Assembly: GCF_033807575.1 (NCBI RefSeq)
Contig: NC_084726.1
Location: forward strand, 1,426,001-1,490,000
Reading direction: 5' to 3'
From: Cydia pomonella
Taxonomy: Eukaryota; Arthropoda; Insecta; Lepidoptera; Tortricidae
Length of the DNA stretch: 64,000 nucleotides
Positions within the stretch are counted from its first letter, which is position 1, and each line of letters opens with the position of its first letter. Positions 32,694 through 43,456 of the stretch are shown here, one piece after another. Under the pieces are notes generated by a model. That model made no database searches and was not told the DNA's origin. It was given only the letters and a program-made list of their open reading frames with translations. The position numbers and the translations under genes were made by a program.

Positions 32694-35600
32694 CTGAAAA
32701 AAAAGAAAACTGTTAAGCTGTTACTAGAAGTAGGTACTAAAAGTGGCACTTGGCTAAATCAATCTTTTTTTTCACAAAAAGCATATTATCCACGGTGGCA
32801 GAATATTCCATTTAGTTAAAAACATTCCTTATAAACTCAACTAAAATCTCTTTCCGATCAGACTATTAACGCCATCTAGCGGAACTTTTCAACGCAGTTC
32901 CGCTACTCGCTGCTTTAGAGCTAGCGTCTATGCCGGGGGTCGGCAACCGCTTTTCGCGTGCAAATGATAATCATAAATAAATAATTTCTTACATGTTTCG
33001 GCCTAGCGGGATAGAGGAAGCTGGAGACGGTGGTCTTTCCGTAAAGGTTCTTGGCGGTGCACGTGTACTCGCCCATGTCGGCCCAGTGGATGTCTTTTAT
33101 GTAGAGGTCTCCAGAGCGCAGCACCTAAACCAGAAAATAATATTTTAATACATGTAAATGTATTTGTAGGTTGTTTGTATTCATTACTGGACGACCGGTC
33201 TGGCCTAGTGGGTAGTGACCCTGCCTACGAAGCTGATGGTCCCGGGTTCAAATCCTGGTAAGGGCATATATTCATGTGATGAGCATGGATATTTGTTCCT
33301 GAGTCATGGGTGTTTTCTATGTATTTAAGTATTTATAAATATTTATATATTATATATATCGTTGTCTAAGTACCCTCAACACAAGCCTTATTGAGCTTAC
33401 TGTGGGACTTAGTCAATTTGTGTAATAAAGTCCTATAATATTTATTTATTTATTACTACAACAAGTATTGTATAGATAAAAAAAAAGTTAATAAATTTTT
33501 CACCTTACCCCCATGTGAAAGGTGAAAAATTGGAAATGGCAGCGAAACGGCCAAGCCACATCTTTTGACTAAGGTGTAGAGTTTGTGAAGTTAGGGCTTG
33601 TAGAGTTGAAAGTTTAGTTCTACAAGAGCTTTCATAGCTTTTCGAGAATGCGAGCCTTATGGTTTCATCTTGGCAACATTTTATATGATTTTTTTGTTGG
33701 ATTGATTTTTCTTAAGCAATGAGATGAATTAAGAACTAGAAACTGTTCATCTTTCAAAAATAATTATGAAATTAATTCGGTAAGGGCAAAAATGTAAACA
33801 ATTTAGCAATCTTTCTGCCTTTTCAGGCTCGTAGTGGCAGTGAAAGATCAAAATTTAATGTGGGCAAGGTACGTTTTGCGAGGCCGAATAATGTTTAAAC
33901 CTCTGGGGCGCGAGGCCACTCGGACCGTGAGGCCGTAGGCGGTGGCCCACGTCTCGCTATTGTGAAAACTTGTAGGAAGAAGACTACAGAATCTTACCCT
34001 CATCCTAGGGTTATCATAGATGACATTATGATGCTGGTCCTGCCAGTACACCTGAGGCTCGGTAGGGCTGTACACGCGGCAGGGCAGCACCACGTCGCTG
34101 CCAATGTCCTGGAAGAGCTGGACGTAGTAGGAGGAGATGACTGGCGCGGCGGGGAACAGGGGGAGGAGGAGGTTGGCGTCGTCACCTGGAAAAAATATTA
34201 TTTATGAAAACAGGTAGCGTATGAACAGAAAATGCCCCAGAATCGGTTGCCGTCGTCAAAACTGCCGTATGCACTGTCGACTGTAAGAAGCTAGATTATT
34301 CGCTACTAGAAGAACTGTAATTGCACAATATTCTAGTAAAAAATAAGTGCCATACCCATTTGCTTAGCGTGGGACTATTACTAGTCAATTTTTGTAATAA
34401 TGTCCTATAATATTTATTATTTATTTATTTAATATTCAAAAATCACATCAATCAAAAATAAAATTATTTATTTAATCAACAGTTATTTACAGATAACATG
34501 TAGAATTTAGTACCTCAATTTAAGTAACACATTACCTGTGTTAAGAAATTACTTACTGACACAACACAAAAAAAAAAAACTCTTAACCCTTTACCGCATA
34601 AAGTTCCAATTGCGACAAATATTTTTTATTACATGCAGTAAGGGGTTCATTATAATAAAACTAATGAAACATAAAATATTACAAAAATATTGTATCTTGA
34701 AAAATATTAAAACATGAGTTAGGTACACCACCTATGAGGAGTTCATAATGCATACAGGGTCAGTACCTATCCGAACAGACTTTTAAATAAGAAACTTAAT
34801 GTATAATGTATGTTTCACCTATTTTTAAAATTAAATTTTATTTATATTTTTTATTTTTATTTATATTTTTGATTCTAATGTTATTTGAATTTCTTATCCC
34901 AATTTTAATTTATTATAATTGTAATTCTAATTTTATATTACTTTATTTATTTTTTTGACATATAAATTGGCTTTGTTTTTAATTTTACTTATTGATTATC
35001 CTGTTACTAATTGATTTTAATGTATATTTTGATACTGAGTCTCATTTCTGAATCTAATTTTAAATGTAAATAGGCTTTGTTTTAATTTTTATTGTAATTT
35101 TATTTTTAAGTTAGTTTTAACTTTAATCTAGTTTTATTTTGACATGTAAACTAACTTTATGAATAAATGAGTATGAGTATGAGTATGTATGGTTTTCTTT
35201 CTGTATGTGCGTTGGGGGAAATGTTAGGTTATACGAGTATTAATGGGATCTTAAATTAAGTTAGGAATTTGGAAGCAGTTCTGTAAATGTACAAACTAAA
35301 TGTACTACAAAGCGTATGTTCTTAATTATTGTCATGATTCATTTATTATTTAGAAAACGTTAATGACTTTGCTCATCTAAGAGCTTTCTCTTAGTTATTT
35401 TGCAAGTACCTAGTTGTTATTTTTCTAAGCGCCTACGAATATATTCAGGCAATGGCTTGGTTACTCGTAAGAGAATTGCTTAAAAAATATCGTAGTAGTT
35501 AATGATTTTGATATTTTATATAACGAAATCGAATAGTTACCTAGCTCACTAAACACAGTGGTAGAAGCAGCCTCAGTAAGCCCAGTGAACCACACACGTG

Positions 35601-38600
35601 AACACGTCACCGCTGACTGCCGCAGATACAACGAGCGTAGACATTAGCCAGGCCATGCTGGATGGGTAGACGGCTTGGATCTCGTTGGTTTCGTCCATGT
35701 GTCTAATGATAACTTACCAGGCTCGGCAAACACAGTGGTAGAAGCAGTCTCAGTGGCGTGACCAGTAGTGGCCACACACGTGAACACGTCACCGCTGACT
35801 GCTGCAGATACGACGAGTGTAGACATTAGCCAGGCCATGCTTGATGGGTAGACTGCTTGGATCTCGTTGGTTTCGTCCATGTACTGTAATTAAGTTGTAT
35901 TATAATAAATATTTTTTTTCAAAAAAGTACTCGACTTTGACAAGTACCTGTGGTAAAATAAAACGACTTCCGAGTTTTATAAGTCGTGAGGTGAAGATGT
36001 GTTGCGTGATTCAAAAGTTTTTGAGTTCTAAAACTGGTTTCTATTTTTTAAGCCTCCGTTCAAAACACTAAATATGAGTATAGTTGCCATAATATAGTTT
36101 GCACCGATTAGTCATAACTCATAACGTAAAACATTAATTAATTTTATTTTCTATCAACTCGATATGTTTTTTGAAAGAGTTACGTATTTGTATGATTTGA
36201 TGTACATATATATTTTTTATAAAGAAAAGTAGCTACTGTATGGAATTGCATGATTGCTATAGCAATCTAAATTATATTTTTTCGTATTTAATGCATGTTA
36301 ATTATAAGATGTAATGTTTTGAAAATATGTGTCCCGCCGAGTTTCATGCCGATCCATATTGGGATACCAGTATCCTACTCCAACTGAGGGGGGATTTAAA
36401 TCTTCTCGGGTCAGAGGTGTAGGGTTAAAGCCGGTGTAGCTTTATTTGTTGTTCTTCTTTACTCTCGTCGTTCTTTACTTTCCAGTTCTAAAATGCTCTC
36501 AATTATAGTTCTAAAGTTCTACTCACATCAGCAATAGGCTCTCCATTCTTCAACCACTGTATAGTGGGGGAAGGTACACCCATGACCTCACATCGCAGTT
36601 CTATCGGGGCGCCGGCGAGCCGGGCGGTCTCGGGGGGCGCCTGTTGTATTGACACGAAGTTACGGGCGCGCCTTTTCGTCAGCGGAGTCACTGAAATCAT
36701 ACGAAAAAATGTTTGATGTTTTGTCATGATCAGGGCCCGTTTTATAGAAGGTAGAGGCATGGAACAGAATCTCCATATACCAAAAAGTGTCCGACACAAA
36801 ACCATAAATAGGTGGCGCCACAATACCTAGAATACTTGAGATAAAAATCTAATCATAGACAGCTTAGCTTCACTCCGTCAATAACGCCTAGGTTCTTAGC
36901 TACTCTAGCGCTACTCTGGAGGGATTTGGAACTTTTATTTATAGCTGACAGCTGAAAGGCTTTTGCAACAATTCTGCCTAAGGAGTTTGTGTTCCTTGCC
37001 TCTACCTTCCATAATATAGAAGAAGATAAAATAAGACAAAGGCCAGTTTTCTCATTCAAAACGAAAGCGCCAAATTCTTCTATTCAATTTCTTATTTAAT
37101 CCATAATTATCTTTTGCCTTATGACTTTTTTCTTGAGTTTGCACTTTTCCGCAAATATCTAAATAAGTCACAGTCTATTTCAATTTCCAATTAATTTTCA
37201 GGTCATATCCGTCGTTCTCGGTATTACTGAATCACAGAATTGAAATTCAGTTCATCTGAAATTCAGAACCAGAGAATAAAGAAGGAATGGACACGGCATG
37301 TCTTTATTTGAATTTAAAAGCAGATTTCTCGTCTCGTGTTTTTGCAAGTCAATATGAAGTGGTCCTGAGTTATTTATTCAGAACGATATGTGCTCCATTT
37401 TTGCTATATTTAGTTTCATATTACCATGCAGTTTGATCAATGACTCCCCTGATATGGGAGTGCATGCATTTATTTACGTATTCTTAATATTTTGAGCGTA
37501 TGTTTTTTTTTTGTTAAAAAAAATATTAACCAACATTTATTAGCGGACTAATTTGCAACCATGCTAAAGAGGTATTTTTAGATGTAATTTAATTAATTTT
37601 TGACAAGCAGAAACGTTTGCAAACGATGCTATTAAGCTTGGAATTAAGCTTAGCAGTAGGGTTAAGATGGTCGGCTCTTTATCATTTGTCGCCATGCCTG
37701 TCACGTTCTAACAAGTATTAAACTTTTTTTTTTTTATTGACATTGTTTTCTTTATCATACAGATGATCCTTATTGGGAGATACTATTTCATTGTTTTTTT
37801 ATATTGTTGTGTGTTGACGATTCTTATTGGGAGATATTATTTGTGTTCTTTTATTAATTTATCGTTTTTATTTTTATTGTTCTCGTATTTTCGTAAGTTT
37901 TGACATTGTACATTTATATTTTGGATTTTGTAAGTATTTACCTACTTACTGTTATTCTAATTGTATTGACAATCCTTATTGGAGCTATAATTTTATTTCA
38001 TTAGTATTGTTATTATTTTCATTTTTATTTTATTTTGACGATCATGATAGAAATTCTTATATTTTTGACATCAATGCAAATTTATTATGTATAATTATCT
38101 TTCATGAAATAAATCATCTAATCTAATCTAATCTAAGTGCGACAGTGACGGGCATAGTGACAAGTGATAAAAATGGAACCATATTGCCACAGCTGGAGTA
38201 TCGACCCAGAGGCCGCGAGTTCGAGTCTCACCCAAGGCAGTAATTTTTCCACTTTTAAATGTATTAGAATTTAGTAGTATATACAAGGTGTAACATAAAT
38301 AGTGGTGATATTTTTAAGCGCATATTTGATATCGTGTTCTGATGAGGAAAAAGTAGAAGAAAAATTGTTTTGTCGTGAACATTTTTTGGTCTTTGTATAT
38401 ATGAAGAGTTGGCATGGGGATTGATTGATTGACCTGGCCTAAAGAAAAAAAAACGTTCTTCTACTTCTTCCTAATATTGAATATACCCTTAAACGGATCA
38501 AATATTTTTTCATAAAAGTTTGACATTTAAAATAACACTTGTACATATGCGCTATAAAAATCGCTGCAGAGTTACCTTGGTCTGACTCTAACATCTTTCC

Positions 38601-39687
38601 TGAAATTCTAGTACATGTGAATGTTTACCTAAATATTGTCTCCGCCTGCACCTAATATTATACATTGATAATAAAATCGCTTTGAATCATTTTTGATTCC
38701 TTGGCGATTTTTGAATTTCGAGCGCTCGAAATTCAAAAATCGGCCCCCAGTTCGATAAATACCTAATCTACTCTCAATACAACAATTATGTAAAAAAAAA
38801 ACAGAATAAATTTGTATTACGCTCACACGGGAAAAGACTACTTGAATTTGAAAAATCCAGATCCAAAAAAGAAAATGATTCTTTATTCTATGATAACTAG
38901 ACGATTTCTACAGATAGACATATATAATACTTTAAAAAGCTTAAATCGACACGAGCTGCGAATTACCTATTTCTCGCACTTGTATCGTAATGTACTATTA
39001 TATCTTATTTTAGCTAGCTAGGTCATAAACTGTCTATATGCTAAGTATCAGTAAAATCCGTTTAGCAGTTGATGCAAAAATATCTAAACACAAAAACTTT
39101 CACGATTACATTAAACGTTATCATATTTGATACACTAGAGAGAGTGGCGAAGCGCATCTTTTATTCTGAACTAGAGGAGGGTAAGCGGAAAGTTGGCGGA
39201 CAACTCCTCCGATACAAAGATGTTCAGAAACGACACATGAAAAGATGCAACATTGACGCCTCTCGGTGGGAAGGTTTGGCAGCACATCGTCCTGAGTGGC
39301 GCAGGCTGGTGCAGGGCAATGTGCGCGATTTCGAGGAGCAACGTAAAGCTGACCTCGACGCTAAACGCGACGAGCTGAAAACGCGCCAGCCTGCGTCCAT
39401 TCACTACCACTACATAGCTGGTGTCCTCACGTGCCCTCAATGTGCGCGGGGGTTCGCCTCGAAGATCGGCTATGTCAGCAATCTTCGGGCGCATGAGCGC
39501 CGAGCTAACTAGGAGTCGAAGTGGTCGCCATGGTCGAAATCGGCCGGAAAGATCATCACTTGATACACTTACCAAAAGCCTTAATATTGTTATCCATCTG
39601 TTTGTTGTCGAGCTGTGCGTTCGCTTCGAACCCACATTGCAGCGACACCAGCGCCGCGGCGACGAGTAGCGACACTAAGTTGAACAT
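32691..39687 (-). CDS. ImpL2: Imp-L2 homologue: secreted two-Ig-domain insulin-like-peptide-binding protein
   Basis: Five coding exons (39687-39573, 36690-36527, 35883-35718, 34185-33998, 33124-32993) splice at GT/AG with matching phases (1, 0, 1, 0) to 255 codons, followed by TAA at 32693-32691. Residues 1-25 are a signal peptide (MFNLVSLLVAAALVSLQCGF...ANA). Ig domain 1 has C72, W84 and C129; Ig domain 2 has C184, W196 and C233 in DMGEYTC. The length is close to Drosophila Imp-L2 (about 267 residues). The family is known for binding insulin-like peptides in haemolymph, damping insulin signalling, and for ecdysone induction. The long introns carry SINEs, MITEs and LINE ends. The terminal residues (LYPARPKH) depend on using the strong donor CAT/GTAAGA. 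Confidence 0.92.
32993..33124 (-). other. ImpL2: Imp-L2 coding exon 5 (end of Ig2)
   Basis: 44 codons, VLRSGDLYIKDIHWADMGEY then TCTAKNLYGKTTVSSFLYPA. It holds the DxGxYxC signature. Acceptor TTTTCTGGTTTAG at 33125; donor GTAAGA at 32992. Confidence 0.93.
33190..33470 (+). mobile_element. tRNA-derived SINE in an Imp-L2 intron (full length)
   Basis: Head GACGACCGGTCTGGCCTAGT, B box GGTTCAAATCC, body GAGTCATGGGTGTTTTCTAT and 3' end ACTGTGGGACTTAGTCAATT plus AATATTTATTTATTTATT. The best-preserved member in the window, antisense to the gene. Confidence 0.9.
33998..34185 (-). other. ImpL2: Imp-L2 coding exon 4 (start of Ig2)
   Basis: Encodes GDDANLLLPLFPAAPVISSY then ...DIGSDVVLPCRVYSPTEPQV and YWQDQHHNVIYDNPRMR. 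Acceptor TATTTTTTCCAG; donor AGG/GTAAGA at 33997. Confidence 0.93.
34350..34436 (+). mobile_element. SINE 3' fragment
   Basis: GCGTGGGACTATTACTAGTC, TGTCCTATAATATTTATT and a TTA tail match the SINE family's 3' end. Confidence 0.65.
34437..35535. other. AT-rich intron sequence with LINE-tail-like stretch
   Basis: 34790-35165 is a T-rich 3'-UTR-like tract closing with AACTTTATGAATAAATGAG and a (GAGTAT)n run at 35168-35190, as at a LINE 3' end. No coding signal. Confidence 0.45.
35538..35701 (-). pseudogene. Decayed tandem copy of Imp-L2 coding exon 3
   Basis: Starts ATGGACGAAACC at 35698 and follows the true exon closely, but about 5 nt are missing after TTCACGTGTGTGG, giving an early stop, and the donor is weakened (GGTAACTA against GGTAAGTT). 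The five base changes I see before the break all fall at silent third positions. Only about 15 nt separate it from the donor of the true exon, too short for an intron. It is unlikely to be used now. Confidence 0.8.
35718..35883 (-). other. ImpL2: Imp-L2 coding exon 3 (end of Ig1)
   Basis: Encodes YMDETNEIQAVYPSSMAWLM then STLVVSAAVSGDVFTCVATT and ...STTVFAEP, supplying the second Ig1 cysteine (C129). Acceptor CTTAATTACAG; donor CTG/GTAAGT. Confidence 0.93.
36230..36470 (+). repeat. LINE-3'-end-like repeat (ACCCGAGAAGATTTAAATCC family), copy 1
   Basis: GTGTCCCGCCGAGTTTCATG, CCATATTGGGATACC, GGGGGGATTTAAATCTTCTC and GCCGGTGTAGCTTTATTTG match 42660-42900 in reverse. Confidence 0.7.
36527..36690 (-). 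other. ImpL2: Imp-L2 coding exon 2 (start of Ig1)
   Basis: Encodes TPLTKRRARNFVSIQQAPPE then TARLAGAPIELRCEVMGVPS and PTIQWLKNGEPIAD, with C72 and W84. Acceptor GTATGATTTCAG; donor GAT/GTGAGT. Confidence 0.93.
36742..37017. mobile_element. MITE in the second Imp-L2 intron
   Basis: GAAGGTAGAGGCATGGAAC is mirrored by GTTCCTTGCCTCTACCTTCC. The interior (AATAGGTGGCGCCACAATAC, GCGCTACTCTGGAGGGATTT) also occurs at 61432-61800. Confidence 0.7.
37620..38200. mobile_element. Foldback repeat split by a LINE tail
   Basis: 37655-37717 (GTTAAGATGGTCGGCTCTTT ... GTCACGTTCTAACAAGTAT) and 38137-38185 (GACGGGCATAGTGACAAGTG) are the two halves of a repeat that is continuous at 60895-61020. Between them, 37720-38136 looks like a LINE 3' end, with ATGAAATAAATC and an (ATCTA)n tail. 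Confidence 0.6.
38281..38600. repeat. Repeat beginning ATACAAGGTGTAACA, and MITE fragment
   Basis: ACAAGGTGTAACATAAATAG and ATATCGTGTTCTGATGAGGA match 39972-40070. 38565-38592 (AAAATCGCTGCAGAGTTACC, TTGGTCTGACTC) is an end of the MITE family at 10711-10864. Confidence 0.5.
39121..39512 (+). pseudogene. Non-LTR retrotransposon RT C-terminus with zinc finger
   Basis: About 125 residues: ERVAKRIFYSELEEGKRKVG, GGQLLRYKDVQKRHMKRC, WEGLAAHRPEWRRLV, then a C-terminal C2H2-like finger CPQCARGFASKIGYVSNLRA followed by H and a stop. Typical end of a CR1/jockey-like LINE ORF2. The N-terminal part of the frame (39069-39120) is flanking DNA. It sits about 60 bp from the first Imp-L2 coding exon, inside the intron on the opposite strand. 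Confidence 0.85.
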
Positions 39688-39729
39688 TCTATCCGACGCT
39701 AGATGGCGTTGAGTATATGATTTGAGAAT
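39573..39729 (-). other. ImpL2: Imp-L2 first coding exon (5' UTR end, start codon, signal peptide)
   Basis: Acceptor ATAAAATTTTGTTCCAG at 39730, 42 nt of UTR, ATG at 39687-39685, then MFNLVSLLVAAALVSLQCGF, EANAQLDNKQMDNNIKAF and one base. Donor TTG/GTAAGT. I chose this ATG because it opens directly into a hydrophobic signal peptide. Confidence 0.9.
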
Positions 39730-39834
39730 CTGGAACAAAATTTTATAAGTACATCGTTGTTCAATAAAGGGTTACCTTCCAAAAATAATAATAGAAGTTT
39801 GCCCCGAACCGAAACCTTACCATTTGCAAATAAC

Positions 39835-39972
39835 GTACAGTCACGTCTGAAACTATCGATACGATAAAAATGCCAAAAATATGTATACAGTAACTTAATG
39901 TATAGGCAATAAAGTCGTGTATACATATTTTTGGCACTTTTTTCGTATCGATATTTTCAGACGTGACAGTAC
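39835..39972. mobile_element. 138-bp perfect-arm MITE just upstream of the first coding exon
   Basis: GTACAGTCACGTCTGAAA, TCGATACGATAAAAATGCCA and AAAATATGTATAC are mirrored to the other end (GTATACATATTTTTGGCA ... TTCAGACGTGACAGTAC). It lies about 105 bp upstream of the Imp-L2 first coding exon. Confidence 0.85.
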
Positions 39973-40421
39973 CATCATACAAGGTGTAACAAAAATATTG
40001 GGGATCCGTTTAAAGGCATATAAGGTATCGTGTTCAGATTAGGAAAAAGTATAAGAAATTTTTTTTTGAAGGGATTTTTTTTTCTATGGTGCAGGTCGTC
40101 CAAGTACCCCACCCCAAACAAAGGTCAACATATTATCGCGACAAAAAAAATGTTCTTCGGCATATTGCCTTTACACCGTTATAATATAACCGATTAAATG
40201 TTGCATTCCGTAGAAGAAAAACGAAAAAAAAATCTCTTAAAAACACGAACTCAAAACTAATTAAAGTCTAAGAATAAAATTTAAAAAAATAATTTATTTC
40301 AGGTATATCACCCATAAGACACATTACAAAATACAATTCAAATATAAAAATAAAATTACTAAAATAATAAATGATTACAAAAGTAAATTAAATAATTATT
40401 AGCGGCACTACGTAGAAATCA

Positions 40422-40634
40422 TTACTTTGTTTGGCCAGCGATGATTTCTACCCAGTGTTTTGTCATGGGGCAGTTCAAGCCCTCAGCGAACATGCTCAGG
40501 ATGGTGTTGGAGCTGCCGCGTAGTCTGTTCAGCAGAGACGCTACTCTCTTCCTTCTGACGGCGTGAAAGCCATCAGTGCGCGCATCTGCGAACATTCGCG
40601 ACGCACTGCAGCGTCGTGGCAGCTTCATCAGCAT
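40422..40634 (-). pseudogene. LINE reverse transcriptase C-terminal fragment
   Basis: The minus frame reads KLPRRCSASRMFADARTDGF, HAVRRKRVASLLNRLRGSSN, TILSMFAEGLNCPMTKHWVE, then a short tail and stop. It matches my recollection of moth LINE C-termini (LPRxCSASxMFAEAR...RKRxASLLxRxRGSSNxIL). About 70 residues, no RT motifs left. Confidence 0.75.
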
Positions 40635-40769
40635 CCTGAATATGTTATTATATAGAACCCTGAGCGTATTTTTATAAAAAAAACACGCTAACCTCCATAG
40701 GTATTGAATCTCGCGGGTATAATACTATGTCGGTGGCAAAAAAGCATACGACCCGCCCGATGATAGCAG

Positions 40770-41047
40770 TCTCCGTATGTACGCCGGCAACTCCAGAGGA
40801 GTTACATGCACGTTGCCGACCCTAACACTCCGCACCCTATGAGTCGGATCGGCAGGAACACAACACTATGAGTAGGGTCTAGTGTTATTTGCCTGCGGTT
40901 TTCTTTAAGGTGGAGGTACTTCCCCAGTTGGGCTCTGCTCTAGAAATTTGGAATGACATCCACTGTGCTGTGCCCTACCACACAAAGCGAGATGGCATTC
41001 ACAATGCCTCTCTTTTGGACGTAGTTTAAGGACGTACCCGGGTCCAA
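40770..41047 (-). repeat. 'GGTGAGTAAGG' repeat (copy)
   Basis: Minus-strand copy: ACACTATGAGTAGGGTCTAG, ACCTTAAAGAAAACCGCAGG-like block, GTAGGGCACAGC and GACGTACCCGGGTCC match 1636-1800. Confidence 0.75.
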
Positions 41048-41435
41048 AAATATAGTATGCGAAATGTTGTGAAATTCATAAAAATGTCAACCAATATCGC
41101 AATTCATTCGCACGTACATATATTCTGTCCACGTTTCATATTTATACCAATACAAAAAACGTAAATTGTGAAATCTGAAACTATAGGTCACGATTTGATA
41201 TTATGTCAGCTTTGTGTCACTTAAGTAGATAGATTTTTTTGATTACAAATATAGCATATAGCTTTACCATAAACGAGTTAATAATATAGACTGGAAGGAA
41301 ACATATACCCAAGATGAAATTCGTACGACAAACATCGAAGATAACGATTATATGTATGGGGATGATATGTTATGAAAATGTACGTGGCTATTTCCAATTG
41401 AACTATTATAACCAAATATATGTAATTTGCAATAG

Positions 41436-41763
41436 ATTGACAAAGAAAACTTTATAGCCATAGTAGATTTACTGCCATCTTTCGACACATGATAAAAACT
41501 TTTAGAACGCCACTTGAGTTTGATCCTTATTCCTTCACTGATAATAGATGAATGGCCAAAGGTATGGCGGCATCGTTTCGAGCGATGGCGCCACAACCTT
41601 TGGCCTATGCCCGGTGAGATGGCGCCACTTTTTGATATTTAACAAATTTAACACATGTCAGTGAAAGAATAAGGATCAAAGTCAAATGGCATTCAAAAAG
41701 TTTTAATCATGTGTCTAAAGATGGCACTAAATTTAATGTGGCTACAAAATTTTCTTTTACAAT
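41436..41763. mobile_element. MITE, ATTGACAAAGAAAACTTT family (copy 1)
   Basis: ATTGACAAAGAAAACTTTAT, CATCTTTCGACACATGATAA and TTGATCCTTATTCCTTCAC, with mirrored right arm. Long inverted arms of about 110 bp; sister at 44210-44575. Confidence 0.85.
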
Positions 41764-41962
41764 CAACCACTATTTCAAATTCTACGTTCTATACGTAATA
41801 TACTACTTGACGCTAGAAGTCGACTATGAATTAACCCACGTTTTGGTATGAAAACTGATGTATGGGGTCACTCTTTCCTAACTTATTTCTCTATGGTCTC
41901 TTTCCCTCGAATGTCGGAACTTTGATACCCGATCCGCTGACAATAATATTTTTTACTACGTT

Positions 41963-42192
41963 GTACAGTCAGCATCAAAAGTAGCGGATGAAACAACGCG
42001 CCAAAAGTATCTGATATTCCGGATAACTTTTCCAAATATACATAAATTTCTAAAATTCGCGTTCAAAAGTATATCTTTTACAGTCTTAGTTGTTCTTTAA
42101 TAAAAACATCACTTTTTGTTAAGCTGTTACAGAAGGTAGATTAGATACTTATGAAGCGTTATTTGATCCGCTACTTTTGATGCTGACTGTAC
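41963..42192. mobile_element. MITE, GTACAGTCAGCATCAAAAG family (intact copy)
   Basis: GTACAGTCAGCATCAAAAGT on the left, ACTTTTGATGCTGACTGTAC on the right: a perfect 20-bp inverted repeat. A degraded sister lies at 11954-12222. Confidence 0.9.
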
Positions 42193-42340
42193 GGCGGGCA
42201 GTGAATATGCATGAATTCATTGAGTGCGATTTGACATAGATTTTGCGATAATACAATATACATAATTTTATTCGTAATCAGCAGTAATAATTTTCTAATA
42301 CGTAATACACGGGTTATAGGGCATTAAACTTGATATTATA

Positions 42341-42460
42341 TGACCGGTCTGGCGTAGTAGGGTGACCCTGCCTATGAAGCCGATGGTCCTGGGTTCGAAT
42401 CCCGGTAAGGGCATGTATTTGTGTGATGAGCACAGGTATTTGTTCCTAAGTCATGGATGT
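42341..42460 (+). mobile_element. SINE 5' part
   Basis: TGACCGGTCTGGCGTAGTAG, B box GGTTCGAATCC, GTAAGGGCATGTATTTGTGT and GTCATGGATGTTTTCTAT. It is joined directly to the next repeat at about 42465. Confidence 0.8.
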
Positions 42461-42465
42461 TTTCT

Positions 42466-42650
42466 ATTCAGCACAGTGGATGTCATTCCAGACGTAGAGC
42501 AGAGCCCAACTGGAGAAGTCCACACCTTACAGAAAACCGCAGCCAAATAACACTAGACCCTACTCATAGTGTTGTGTTACTGCCGGTGAGTAAGGTTGCC
42601 AGAGCTCAACGAGGGCACGGGGTGTTAGACTCGGCAACGCGCATGATAAA
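42466..42650 (+). repeat. 'GGTGAGTAAGG' repeat (copy)
   Basis: CACAGTGGATGTCATTCCAG, CACTAGACCCTACTCATAGT and CTGCCGGTGAGTAAGGTTGC. Truncated after the GGCAACGCGCATG motif; a further piece (GTTGCAGGCGTATATAGGCT, CCATCAGGCGGGCCGTA) is at 42985-43072. Confidence 0.75.
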
Positions 42651-42900
42651 GATAGTTTATTATTCAAGTAGGCATATTACAATGCGCTTATGAACGTCAA
42701 ATAAAGCTACACCGGCTCTAAGCCTACACCTCTGACCCGAGAAGATTTAAATCCCCCCTCAATTGGAGGAGGGTATCCCAATATGGACCGGCAAGAAACT
42801 CGGCGGGACACATCTCTTCAAAACATTACATCTTATAATTAACATGCATTAAATAAGAAAAATAAAATACAATTTAGATTACTATAGAAATCATGCAATT
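42651..42900 (-). repeat. LINE-3'-end-like repeat (copy 2)
   Basis: AATAAAGCTACACCGGCTCT, ACCCGAGAAGATTTAAATCC and AACTCGGCGGGACACATC. Inverted relative to 36230-36470. An (AT)n run at 42936-42958 follows. Confidence 0.7.
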
Positions 42901-43379
42901 ACATACAGTAGTTACTTTTGTTTATAGAAAATTGATATATATATATATATATATATATGTATGTCATATAAAATCATACAATGGTGACTCCTCTGGAGTT
43001 GCAGGCGTATATAGGCTACAGAGACTGCTTGCCATCAGGCGGGCCGTATACTTGTTTGCCACTGATATAAAAAATCCAACAATTCTGCAGAGCACAGCCC
43101 ATCCCCACGTTAATTAATTTAAAACATGCATTGGTGACTAATATCATTCCTTGCCATACATGCCGCTGAACATGATCGATCCATACTCATTGTAACCAGA
43201 ATTTACGAGTCCTAATCGATTGAATCGAGTTGTCAGATTCAACAAATTGTCGTTCCTAGCTGAGTCTGACTTTTAAATTGTAGCCTAATCATGATTAATT
43301 AATAAAAAAAATATTCCATGCAGACACCAAGTTTCACGATATATTAATACAATTAATTACTAAAATTATTTAGTTATAT

Positions 43380-43456
43380 TTTTTCAATATGGACCCCTCA
43401 ACGGGTAAAGGCCTTTCGGATTTTGATCCAAAATAAAGATTTTCAATTCAATTCAA
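43380..43456 (+). mobile_element. LINE 3' tail
   Basis: ATATGGACCCCTCAACGGGT, AAAGGCCTTTCGG, AATAAAGATTTTCAATTCAA. Polyadenylation-signal-like AATAAAG before a CAATT tail. I find no gene in 43100-44200. Confidence 0.6.

Noticed and set aside
35538..35701. Functional alternative Imp-L2 exon
   Set aside because: The frame is broken and the donor weak in this sequence; kept only as a decayed duplicate.
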